Shown here in pieces: positions 1-6,457 of a DNA stretch of 11,841 nucleotides. The DNA is from Clostridiaceae bacterium (GTDB lineage: Bacteria; Bacillota; Clostridia; UMGS1883; JAAYMJ01), in contig JAAYMJ010000189.1 of assembly GCA_012521455.1 (NCBI GenBank), positions 1-11,841 on the forward strand. The letters are read 5' to 3'. How positions within the stretch are numbered: position 1 is the first letter of the stretch; every line of letters begins with the position of its first letter. The position numbers and the translations under genes are program-made. The notes beneath the pieces were generated by a model. The model did no database searches, was not told where the DNA came from, and saw only the letters and a program-made list of their open reading frames with translations.

Positions 1-430
1 AAAGGAGGGATAGGTTTTTTGAGTTTATTTTAAGCCTTTCTGCGCGCATTTTTATCTGGCTTAGGGATTCTTCCCCCGATATGTACAGCACTTTTTCACC
101 TAAATCTTTGGTGATTTGCAAAAGCAGGGTGCTTTTCCCTATTCCCGGCTCGCCGCCGACTAATACAAGGGAGCCTTTTACAAGCCCGCCGCCTAAAACC
201 CTGTCAAGTTCGCAGATTTTTGTTTTTATCCTTTCATTATCTTCCCTTTTTATTTCATTTATATTTACGGATTTTAAATCGCTTTTTATAATTTTGGCAT
301 TGCTTTTTTTAGTTTCCACAACCACTTCTTCAACCAATGTATTCCACATATTGCACTCAGGGCATTTGCCCATCCATTTGGTAGTTTGAAACCCGCACTC
401 ATTACACACAAATACGGTACTTTTTTTCAT
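1..430 (-). CDS. radA: DNA repair protein RadA, N-terminal part (cut by window edge)
   Basis: RadA (Sms) is a RecA-like ATPase that helps branch migration and processing of recombination intermediates. The visible 143 residues hold the two family hallmarks. One is an N-terminal C4 zinc finger (Cys9, Cys12, Cys23, Cys26, spaced CxxC...CxxC). The other is a Walker A motif GEPGIGKST at about 93-101, followed by the typical YISGEES and KMRAERL stretches. The ATG at 428-430 is preceded by GGGAG about 10 bases upstream and places the zinc finger at the usual distance from the start. The gene runs off the left end, so the KNRFG motif and the Lon-like C-terminal domain cannot be checked. It is divergent from the glycosyltransferase; the roughly 147-base gap must hold its promoter, but no convincing -35/-10 pair was found on this strand. 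The identification is firm. Confidence 0.96.
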   Translation of the reverse strand, partial: MKKSTVFVCNECGFQTTKWMGKCPECNMWNTLVEEVVVETKKSNAKIIKSDLKSVNINEIKREDNERIKTKICELDRVLGGGLVKGSLVLVGGEPGIGKSTLLLQITKDLGEKVLYISGEESLSQIKMRAERLKINSKNLSLL

Positions 431-469
431 ATAAAAGTTTCTCCCTTTCAAAGTTTTCTTAAATTAAAT

Positions 470-497
470 TTGAATTTGTGCGCAAACTAATTATAAA
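470..497 (+). promoter_or_regulatory. Candidate sigma-A promoter for the glycosyltransferase
   Basis: TTGAAT (470-475) and TATAAA (492-497) are separated by 16 bases, an acceptable housekeeping promoter, and would start transcription near 505. The spacer contains TTTGTGCGCAAA, a 12-base near-palindrome (10 of 12 positions symmetric) at about 475-486 that could be an operator. In so AT-rich a gap, such matches also arise by chance. Confidence 0.35.
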
Positions 498-517
498 TCT
501 TTTTCTTTATTATAACT

Positions 518-537
518 TAGCATTTTTCTAAATGCTA
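518..537 (+). promoter_or_regulatory. Perfect 8-bp hairpin in the glycosyltransferase leader
   Basis: TAGCATTT (518-525) and AAATGCTA (530-537) form a perfect 8-bp stem with a TTCT loop, about 40 bases upstream of the GTG start. It lies downstream of the candidate promoter, so it would be in the 5' leader of the mRNA. The TTAGCAT of its left arm (517-523) largely recurs as TTAGCATAA at 552-560. It could be a DNA operator, an mRNA-stabilising hairpin, or chance. Confidence 0.35.
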
Positions 538-577
538 TACTTTGTTTTATTTTAGCATAAATAAAGGAGTGACTTTC

Positions 578-1828
578 GTGCCGATATCGTTTTATTTTTG
601 CTTGCTTTTGCAGCTTTTCGGGGTTTTGGTAGGCGGGTATTTTTTTATAATTTCCCTTTTTGCGTATTTTGAAAAAAAGAAAAAACGCCCGCATACCAAT
701 AAAAACCACACCTTCGCCATTGTAATCCCGGCACACAATGAGGAAAGGGTTATCGGGCATTTAATTGAAAGTTTAAATTCACAAAATTATCCTAAAAATT
801 TATATGAGGTATTTGTAATCGCCGACAACTGCAGCGACAATACCTATGAAGTGGCAAAAAGCATGGGAGCTGCGGTTTTTGAAAGAAAGAATAATTTTGC
901 GCGGGGAAAAGGGTATGCCCTGGAGTGGGGGTTTAATAAGATTTTTGAGCTTGGAAAAAATTTTGACGCGGTTGTTGTGTTTGACGCGGATAATATTGTG
1001 GATTTAAACTTTTTAAAAGTGGCAAATGAGCATTTAAATTTAGGGGAAGAGGTTATACAAGGATATATTGAAAGCAAAAACCCCTTTGACACATGGATAA
1101 CCTCGTCTTATACCATTTCCTTTTGGATTACAAACAGGCTTTTTCAAAATTCAAGGTACAATTTAAACCTTTCCTGCCAGCTTTGCGGCACGGGGTTTGT
1201 GGTGGCTGCGGATTTACTTAAAAAAATCGGGTGGAAGGCAACCTGCCTTACTGAAGACATGGAATTTACCATGAGGCTTGCTTTAAATAATTACAAGGTT
1301 TCATGGGCAAAAGACGCAGTTGTATATGATGAAAAGCCCCTTACTTTAATTTCTTCATGGCACCAGAGAATCAGGTGGATGAAAGGGCATGCGGATGTAC
1401 TTTTTAGGTTTTTTAAGCCCCTTATGAAAAAGGCAATTTCAGACAGGGATTTTATACCTGTTGACTGCATTATGTATTTGGTAACACCTATAAGGATTAT
1501 AGCAAATGGCATAATATTAGTTTTTGCCTTGCTTCAAAGCTTTTTCCCAAGCGGGGAATTTGAGCTTTTTTCCATAGCCTACCTCTTTCCCTCCCCCGTT
1601 TTTTATAACCTTTTCGTCGTACTATGGTTTATATATATCCCCGCTGTGATATTTATTGAAAAAAACTGTTTTAATATAAAGATGTTTTACAGGTATATCC
1701 AATACGGGATATACAATTTAACATGGGTTCCCATAGCGGTTTGGGGGGTAATAAAAAAAGGCGACCGCACATGGTCACACACAATTCACAACCGCACAAT
1801 TTCAATTAAAGAGCTGGAGAAAGCATAA
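578..1828 (+). CDS. Membrane-bound processive family 2 glycosyltransferase
   Basis: This is a predicted inner-membrane GT2 enzyme that would polymerise or transfer a sugar from an NDP-sugar at the cytoplasmic face, of the BcsA / hyaluronan synthase / PgaC type. In the 416-residue product, a membrane segment (about 3-30) precedes a GT-A domain with PAHNEE (51-56), DNCSD (83-87), the metal-binding DAD (136-138), the catalytic TED (225-227) and the processivity motif QRIRW (263-267). About three membrane segments follow (roughly 297-322, 341-360, 377-391). The GTG start at 578 is chosen because AAAGGAG sits 7-8 bases upstream; a TTG at 542 in the same frame has no such site. It is the only plus-strand gene and converges on a deacetylase. 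A glycosyltransferase plus deacetylase pair is typical of poly-N-acetylglucosamine-like polymers, but the substrate cannot be read from the sequence. Confidence 0.87.
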   Translation: MPISFYFCLLLQLFGVLVGGYFFIISLFAYFEKKKKRPHTNKNHTFAIVIPAHNEERVIGHLIESLNSQNYPKNLYEVFVIADNCSDNTYEVAKSMGAAVFERKNNFARGKGYALEWGFNKIFELGKNFDAVVVFDADNIVDLNFLKVANEHLNLGEEVIQGYIESKNPFDTWITSSYTISFWITNRLFQNSRYNLNLSCQLCGTGFVVAADLLKKIGWKATCLTEDMEFTMRLALNNYKVSWAKDAVVYDEKPLTLISSWHQRIRWMKGHADVLFRFFKPLMKKAISDRDFIPVDCIMYLVTPIRIIANGIILVFALLQSFFPSGEFELFSIAYLFPSPVFYNLFVVLWFIYIPAVIFIEKNCFNIKMFYRYIQYGIYNLTWVPIAVWGVIKKGDRTWSHTIHNRTISIKELEKA

Positions 1829-2407
1829 AAAAAAGCCTTTACCCGGGCTTTTTTTGGTTTTTACTTTTATATCCATTCCATCAACGTCCCACTGTATAAC
1901 TTTGCGGTTTGTTTCACGGCACACTTTCATTAGCTGGTTGTTGTATTCACCGTAGGGGGCCCTGAATAAGATTTCGCCCTCATACCCGGTTAACTCCCTG
2001 ATTTTCCTGTCGCACTCATCCAAGTCCTTTTTCATTTGCTCGGCGTTTAATTTGTTAAAGTGGGCGTGGCTGTCGGAATGGTTTGCTATCTCATGCCCCG
2101 CGTCATAGAGCTTTTTTACCGCTTCGGGGTATTTGTCCAAAAAATCCCCCACCACAAAAAAGGTGCATTTTACGTTTTCGTCCTTTAAGGTTTTTATTAT
2201 ATCGTCGATGTCGTCAGCGCCCCACGCGCAGTCAAAGGTGAGGGCGATTTTATTATCTTGCCTTTCAACCCTGTAAATCGGCACTTCCTTTTGGGGATTT
2301 GCCACGTTTATGGCTGTGTTTTTTGTCAAAGGAAGGCCTAAAATCAGCAATAGTATAATTAGCGCAAAGGTGATGGCTTTGTATTTGTCAATTATGTAAA
2401 TCCTCAT
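1802..2407 (-). CDS. Sporulation-type polysaccharide deacetylase, C-terminally truncated
   Basis: This is a carbohydrate esterase 4 / NodB-fold protein of the clostridial PdaB-like family, which removes N-acetyl groups from cell-wall or cortex glycan outside the membrane. The 201-residue product has one N-terminal membrane anchor (about 12-30), the catalytic TFD (57-59, in TFDCAWG), metal histidines in NHSDSH (109-114), RAPYGEY (149-155) and WDVDGMD (173-179). The start at 2407 is chosen over the in-frame codon at 2422 because GAGGAGGG lies 5 bases upstream. It overlaps the amidase end by 20 bases, so translation is probably coupled. Homologues continue about 55 residues beyond WDVD to a Leu-x-His motif and final helices. 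Here the frame instead runs through the shared terminator into antisense of the glycosyltransferase. The last motif is missing and activity is doubtful; it may be a decaying gene. Confidence 0.82.
   Translation of the reverse strand: MRIYIIDKYKAITFALIILLLILGLPLTKNTAINVANPQKEVPIYRVERQDNKIALTFDCAWGADDIDDIIKTLKDENVKCTFFVVGDFLDKYPEAVKKLYDAGHEIANHSDSHAHFNKLNAEQMKKDLDECDRKIRELTGYEGEILFRAPYGEYNNQLMKVCRETNRKVIQWDVDGMDIKVKTKKSPGKGFFLCFLQLFN
1828..1855. terminator. Bidirectional intrinsic terminator between convergent genes
   Basis: A 10-bp stem pairs seven A plus GCC (1828-1837) with GGC plus seven T (1846-1855) around an 8-base loop. It gives a U-tract in both directions: at 1849-1855 on the plus strand and at 1834-1827 on the minus strand. 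It begins inside the TAA of the glycosyltransferase, as expected for that gene's own terminator. It also lies within the minus-strand deacetylase frame, upstream of that frame's stop codon at 1802-1804. Confidence 0.88.
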
Positions 2408-3113
2408 GGCTACCCTCCTCAAAATATTTATTTACCGCGTCCAAAATTGCTTGTGCGATTTTTTCCTGATATTTTTCATCCATCAGCATTAATTCTTCTT
2501 CCTCGTTTGAAATAAAGCCGCATTCCACAATTACCGCGGGAATTTTTGCCTGTTTTAGGATAAAGACAGAGCTGTCGGCAGGCTTTGCGACCCTGTCGTT
2601 TTTCTTAAAAGAAACTTTCCTTAACTCTTCCTGTATAATCTTGCCTAAAACCTTGCTGCGGGCGTCGTTTGTTGAGTAAAAGACCTGCGCCCCGTAGTAT
2701 TGGGATTGGGTAAAGGTGTTCATGTGAATGCTTAAAAACACGTCAGCGCCGCTTTCGTTCATGATTTTTACCCTTGTATTCATGTCATCCCGCTTTTTAA
2801 TTCTTAGCCTTTTATCCTCATGGGGAGAAACTGCGCTGTCGTCAGTCCTTGTCATTATTACCTCATAGCCCGCCTTTTCAAGTTTTTTTTGAAGTTTTAA
2901 CGCAATCTGCAAATTCAAGTCCTTTTCAACGCTTCCTGATTTCCCCACAGCGCCCCCGTCAAACCCGCCATGTCCTGCGTCTAAGACAACCTTGTGGGTT
3001 GAAAGGGCTATGGAGTCTTTTACCCTGTGTTTTGATATGGTTATTGTAAGGTAGGAAACAATTATCAGCATGGCGATGAATAATACCGTTGACCGCCTGA
3101 TTAAAACTATCAT
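2388..3113 (-). CDS. cwlD: N-acetylmuramoyl-L-alanine amidase, CwlD-like
   Basis: This is an Amidase_3 zinc hydrolase that cleaves the bond between N-acetylmuramic acid and L-alanine in peptidoglycan. In spore formers, CwlD strips the stem peptide in the cortex so that a deacetylase can make muramic delta-lactam. The 241-residue product has a single N-terminal membrane segment (about 9-26) that exports or anchors it, then zinc ligands His48 (DAGHGG), Glu63 (SVEKDLNL) and His130 (SIHMN), with catalytic Glu197 (VECGFISN). Length and architecture match CwlD. The ATG at 3113 is preferred: the GGGGG-type ribosome site is 7 bases upstream, but only 1 base from the alternative ATG at 3119. It sits directly after the terminator of the preceding operon and is coupled to a deacetylase, which fits the CwlD/Pda partnership. 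No clear promoter was found in the short gap, and no sporulation-sigma consensus was recognised. Confidence 0.88.
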   Translation of the reverse strand: MIVLIRRSTVLFIAMLIIVSYLTITISKHRVKDSIALSTHKVVLDAGHGGFDGGAVGKSGSVEKDLNLQIALKLQKKLEKAGYEVIMTRTDDSAVSPHEDKRLRIKKRDDMNTRVKIMNESGADVFLSIHMNTFTQSQYYGAQVFYSTNDARSKVLGKIIQEELRKVSFKKNDRVAKPADSSVFILKQAKIPAVIVECGFISNEEEELMLMDEKYQEKIAQAILDAVNKYFEEGSHEDLHN

Positions 3114-3131
3114 ACGCATACCCCCTTTTTA

Positions 3132-3176
3132 TAAAACAAAAAGCCCCGATACTTAAAATATATTTAAGCACCGGGG
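3132..3176 (-). terminator. Intrinsic terminator ending the lepB-to-membrane-protein operon
   Basis: In the minus-strand RNA a 14-bp stem forms between 3176-3163 and 3157-3144 with a 5-base loop (3158-3162), followed by CTTTTTGTTTT (3142-3132). The two non-Watson-Crick positions are G-U wobbles in the minus transcript but A-C mismatches in a plus transcript. The structure is therefore built to work on the minus strand, where it follows the stop codon of the membrane protein gene by about 15 bases. Confidence 0.9.
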
Positions 3177-3190
3177 TAATATGATTGTTT

Positions 3191-3712
3191 TTATTCAATG
3201 CCGATTAGTTTATCCAAAAGTTTTGCCATGACTTTTTTGTTTTTAATCCCCATGTAATATGCCGCCGCCACCACAACATAATCTAAAACCCAAAAGAAGA
3301 AAAACGGCAGCCCTGCGGCGTTTTCAACCGGGGGCGGGAAAAACACCATAAAGGGGGAATATAAAAACCTGATTACCAAATTCATGAAGAAAAAATTTAG
3401 CTTCCCTTTTGCCGCAAGGTAGTATAAAAACAAAAGGATAAACTGGATTAGCGAAAAAATACCCGCATATACATGGCCAAAATGGGGGTTTGCGTTTTCG
3501 TCCTTGCTTTTTATAAATCTTGCGCCCTTCCATGTGTCGGCAAAAATTACGGTGATGTATAAAAATATCATCGCAAAACACGCAATATAGTCAACGATGA
3601 TATTGTTTTTTGCGATTTCTGACACAAAGCCCACTAGGAAAAAGGACGCAATCCCGAAAAAGATTTTGATAAAAAAACACCTAAATGGTATGTGTAATCC
3701 TTCAGCGCTCAT
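3191..3712 (-). CDS. Polytopic membrane protein of unknown function
   Basis: I do not recognise this family. The 173-residue product has four or five predicted membrane segments (about 12-31, 39-58, 83-100, 108-125, 134-153) and a short basic C-terminus (KNKKVMAKLLDK). Many Phe and Tyr residues lie in the membrane parts, and there is no obvious catalytic motif. A basic loop (about 60-70) between segments 2 and 3 suggests a cytoplasmic loop there. An ATG at 3721 overlaps the dipeptidase stop as ATGA, but the AAAGG site abuts it with no spacing. The in-frame ATG at 3712 has the same site 9 bases upstream and is preferred. It is the last gene before a strong terminator. Co-transcription with the dipeptidase may indicate a role in peptide uptake or envelope function, but that is only context. 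Confidence 0.75.
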   Translation of the reverse strand: MSAEGLHIPFRCFFIKIFFGIASFFLVGFVSEIAKNNIIVDYIACFAMIFLYITVIFADTWKGARFIKSKDENANPHFGHVYAGIFSLIQFILLFLYYLAAKGKLNFFFMNLVIRFLYSPFMVFFPPPVENAAGLPFFFFWVLDYVVVAAAYYMGIKNKKVMAKLLDKLIGIE

Positions 3713-3717
3713 AGATA

Positions 3718-4641
3718 TCATCCTTTTAACGTTTGTTTTAAAAAGTTTAGATAGTTTTCCCCTGCAATTTTTCTAACCACTTCTTCTTTGTAGTTTAATT
3801 TTAGCAAATACTCAAAAATTTTGTCCACATCCTCTATTCCCGCAATATCCTTTGGCAATTCGTCCACCCCGTCAAAGTCGGCGCCCATTCCGACGTGGTT
3901 TTCTCCGCCTAAAGAACAAAAATGCTCAATGTGTTTTACAATGTCGTCAATTGTCGCGCCCTTTGGGGATAGAAATTGGGAATATAGGTTTATTCCCACC
4001 ACGCCGCCAGTGTTTTTTATTGCCAAAAACTGCTCATCGGTTAAATTCCTTGGGTGGCCGCAAATTTTTTTGGAGTTTGAATGGGAGGCGGTGATGGGCT
4101 TTTTGGATATTTCTATTACATCCCAAAACCCGTTTTCGTTTAGGTGGGAAATATCCACAATCATATCCATATCCTGCATTTTTTGCACCACTTCTTTGCC
4201 GAAGGGTTTTAATCCTTCTGTGTAGCCCGACATGCTCCCGCCGCCTAATTCGTTTTCGTGGTTCCATGTCAAGGTTATAAGCCTTACGCCTAAACCGTAA
4301 AAGTAATCAAGGTTTTCAATGTTCCCCTCTAACGCCTCGCCGCCTTCAATGGACAAAATTGCGGCTGTCTTTTTTTCTTTTAAGGCGGTTTCTATACCGG
4401 AATATGTTTTGCATAAGGAAAGCAGGTTTTCATGCTTTTTTTGCTCTTCATAAAAGCGGGAAATCAGGTTTTTTGCCTTTTCTTTTGAGTCCTTGCCTTC
4501 CACCCACGCGGCAAAAACCTGCACATGGCCGCAAAAACCCCTTCCCCTTTTTAAATCAAGATGGCAGGTGTTTTCGTATAAGTCGGGGCATACCCCTATT
4601 GTGTCGCAGTGAAAGTCAACGTAGGTGTAGCTAGAAGGCAT
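3718..4641 (-). CDS. Membrane dipeptidase (peptidase family M19)
   Basis: This is an M19 zinc dipeptidase related to renal dipeptidase, which hydrolyses dipeptides, often with D-residues at the C-terminal side. The 307-residue product has the binuclear zinc ligands expected for the family: His11 and Asp13 (FHCDT), Glu99 (SIEGGE), His166 (DISHLN) and His187 (ASHSNS). Arg198 and Asp255 (GADFDG) complete the active-site pattern. No signal peptide is seen, so it is probably cytoplasmic and may recycle cell-wall or dietary dipeptides. The ATG at 4641 lies 10 bases after GGAG and overlaps the yraN end by 11 bases, pointing to coupled translation. The membrane protein follows with at most a 4-base overlap at its alternative start. 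The family is certain; the substrate is not. Confidence 0.93.
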   Translation of the reverse strand: MPSSYTYVDFHCDTIGVCPDLYENTCHLDLKRGRGFCGHVQVFAAWVEGKDSKEKAKNLISRFYEEQKKHENLLSLCKTYSGIETALKEKKTAAILSIEGGEALEGNIENLDYFYGLGVRLITLTWNHENELGGGSMSGYTEGLKPFGKEVVQKMQDMDMIVDISHLNENGFWDVIEISKKPITASHSNSKKICGHPRNLTDEQFLAIKNTGGVVGINLYSQFLSPKGATIDDIVKHIEHFCSLGGENHVGMGADFDGVDELPKDIAGIEDVDKIFEYLLKLNYKEEVVRKIAGENYLNFLKQTLKG

Positions 4642-4993
4642 TTTTTATCAACTCCATATTTTTAATATTGAGCTTGTTCCCCTTTTCTTCGCCTAAAATT
4701 GAAACCACGTCAAAGCGGAAATAGCCGTCAAGGTTGTGTTTTGAAATATAGTCCTTTGCGGTGTTAATTATTTTAGTTTGCTTTTGCCTTGTGACGGTTT
4801 CCCCGGGCGTGCCAAAGTCAGAATTTTTCCTCATCCTTACTTCTACAAAGCATAGATATTCGCCGTCCTTTGCGATAATGTCAATTTCGCCGAATTTTGA
4901 GGTGTATTTTTTTTCTAATATTTTATATCCGCACTTTTTTAAGTATTTTTCCGCCTCTTTTTCACCTAAATTTCCAATGCTTCGCGCCTGCAT
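4631..4993 (-). CDS. yraN: YraN family (UPF0102) nuclease-fold protein
   Basis: This is a 120-residue member of UPF0102, a small family with a restriction-endonuclease-like fold found next to rnhB in many bacteria; its biological role is not established. The sequence shows the family pattern: GNLGEKEAEKYL near the N-terminus, FGEIDIIAKDG (about 34-44), then FVEVRMRK (about 49-56) carrying the putative catalytic Glu-x-(Lys/Arg) part. FGTPGE and RFDVVSI follow further on. The length is normal. The ATG lies 8 bases downstream of the rnhB stop codon with GGTGATG as the ribosome site, so the two genes are in one operon. A DNA-processing role is inference from fold and neighbours. Confidence 0.93.
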   Translation of the reverse strand: MQARSIGNLGEKEAEKYLKKCGYKILEKKYTSKFGEIDIIAKDGEYLCFVEVRMRKNSDFGTPGETVTRQKQTKIINTAKDYISKHNLDGYFRFDVVSILGEEKGNKLNIKNMELIKNAF

Positions 4994-5001
4994 TTCATCA
5001 C

Positions 5002-5601
5002 CTAGGCTATTTCAATTATATTTTTTAAAAATGACCTTCTATGTATGGGACAGGGGCCGTATTTTATTATATTTTGGATATGCTCCTTTGTGCCGTAGCC
5101 TTTGTGCTTTTTAAAATTGTACTGGGGATACAACCTGTCATATTCTATCATTTGCCTGTCCCTCGCTACTTTTGCAAGAATGCTTGCAGCGGCAATTGAC
5201 TGGGACTTGGCGTCCCCCTTTACTACGCACTCATGGGGAAGCAATATCCCTTTTGCAGAGTTTCCGTCAATTATCACATAGTCGGGTGTTATGCTTAACC
5301 CTTCAATTGCCCTTGCCATGGCTTTGTATGTAGCGTTTAGTATGTTTATTTCATCAATTACGAAATTATCAATGCTTGCTATGGAATAAGCAAGGGCGGA
5401 TTTTGTGATTATATCAAAAAGTTCTTCCCTTTTTTTGGGGGATAGTTTTTTAGAGTCGTTTATCCCCTCAATGACAAGGCCGGGGGGAAGGATGACGGCA
5501 GCGGCAAACACGCTTCCGGCAAGCGGGCCGCGGCCCGCCTCGTCCACCCCGGCAATTAAGTTATATCCTCTTTTTACTAAATCATTTTCTATTTCCAACA
5601 T
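5002..5601 (-). CDS. rnhB: Ribonuclease HII
   Basis: RNase HII cuts RNA in RNA-DNA hybrids and incises at single ribonucleotides left in DNA. The four catalytic acidic residues are visible: Asp20 and Glu21 (GVDEAGRGPLAG), Asp112 (IIDGN) and Asp130 (KGDAKS). The downstream signature IAAASILAKVARDR and the C-terminal HKGYGTKEH are also present. The ATG at 5601 is chosen because AAGGGATG is 5 bases upstream and the rbgA stop codon is immediately before it. An in-frame TTG at 5664 would add 21 residues reading through the end of rbgA and has no family support. The 199-residue length is typical. The gene pair rbgA-rnhB is conserved in Bacillus and clostridia. Confidence 0.96.
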   Translation of the reverse strand: MLEIENDLVKRGYNLIAGVDEAGRGPLAGSVFAAAVILPPGLVIEGINDSKKLSPKKREELFDIITKSALAYSIASIDNFVIDEINILNATYKAMARAIEGLSITPDYVIIDGNSAKGILLPHECVVKGDAKSQSIAAASILAKVARDRQMIEYDRLYPQYNFKKHKGYGTKEHIQNIIKYGPCPIHRRSFLKNIIEIA

Positions 5602-5605
5602 ATTT

Positions 5606-6457
5606 TCATCCCTTAGGTAGTTCAAGCGTGATTTTCCCGATTTTGCAGGCCCTGAATTCGTCAAGTACTATTTTGGCGCCCCGGTCGTAGTCGATTTCAG
5701 CGCCAGGCAGGATAAAGCCACGCTTTTTGCATATTAATTCTAAGATTTCCACGCCTTTTGCCGAGTCCGTGGTTTCAATTTTATAGCGGGCGCAAAGTTC
5801 TTCTTTGTATTCTTTATTTAAATACTCCAAAAGGTGGAAGGAAAGCTCCACCACGTCAAGAATTTCGTCCTTTATCGCGCCTGTGTAGGCAAGGCGCAGC
5901 GCCGCCTCCTTGTCCTCAAACTTCGGCCACAAAATCCCTGGGGTGTCAAGAAGCTCAAAGCCTTCTTTTAACCTGATCCACTGCTTCCCTTTGGTAACCC
6001 CTGGCCTGTCGCCTGTCTGGGCGCTTTTACCGCCTGTGAATTTATTTATAAAGGAGGATTTCCCCACATTGGGGATTCCTACAACCATAATTTTAATCGG
6101 GCGGTTTACTATGCCCCGCTGTCTGTCCCGCTCAATTTTTTCTTTTAACAGTTCTTTTGTGATTTTAGGGATTTTGTTTAGGTTATATCCTGTAATTGAG
6201 TTAATGAGTAATGCACATCTACCCATTTTTTCATAGTGGGAAAGCCAAATTTGGGTAGCCTTGTCATCGGCTAAATCACATTTGTTTAAAAGGGTTAATT
6301 TGGGTTTATTTCGGGTTATTTTTTCAATTTCGGGGTTTTTGCTACTTTCAGGAATTCTGGCGTCAACCAGTTCGTAAACAATATCCACAAGTTTTAAGTT
6401 CTCGGAAATCAATTTCCGGGTTTTTGCCATGTGTCCTGGAAACCAATTAATTTGCAT
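5606..6457 (-). CDS. rbgA: Ribosome biogenesis GTPase RbgA (YlqF)
   Basis: RbgA is a circularly permuted GTPase needed for late assembly of the 50S subunit; it binds the immature 45S particle. The permuted order is visible: G4 NKCD (58-61) comes before G1 GIPNVGKS (127-134), then the G2 region RPGVTKG (151-157) and G3 DTPG (171-174). N-terminal PGHM carries His9, at the position of the catalytic histidine described in B. subtilis RbgA. The C-terminal part (about 200-283) matches the family's RNA-binding ANTAR-like region in length. The ATG at 6457 overlaps the lepB end by 11 bases, with GAGGT 8 bases upstream. It is placed with lepB and rnhB as in B. subtilis. Confidence 0.96.
   Translation of the reverse strand: MQINWFPGHMAKTRKLISENLKLVDIVYELVDARIPESSKNPEIEKITRNKPKLTLLNKCDLADDKATQIWLSHYEKMGRCALLINSITGYNLNKIPKITKELLKEKIERDRQRGIVNRPIKIMVVGIPNVGKSSFINKFTGGKSAQTGDRPGVTKGKQWIRLKEGFELLDTPGILWPKFEDKEAALRLAYTGAIKDEILDVVELSFHLLEYLNKEYKEELCARYKIETTDSAKGVEILELICKKRGFILPGAEIDYDRGAKIVLDEFRACKIGKITLELPKG

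Noticed and set aside
81..389. Plus-strand reading frame opposite radA
   Set aside because: It is antisense to the zinc finger and Walker A region of radA, with no family resemblance or ribosome site.
542..577. Upstream TTG start for the glycosyltransferase
   Set aside because: The AAAGGAG site at about 564-570 fits the GTG at 578. The extra 12 residues would include the ribosome site itself.
3821..4225. Long plus-strand frame of 134 codons opposite the dipeptidase
   Set aside because: It is a shadow of the conserved M19 gene; the sense strand has all active-site residues. The antisense translation shows no recognisable domain.
5602..5664. Longer RNase HII from a TTG at 5664
   Set aside because: It would overlap rbgA by 59 bases, has no ribosome site, and the added residues have no family counterpart. 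ATG 5601 has a good site.
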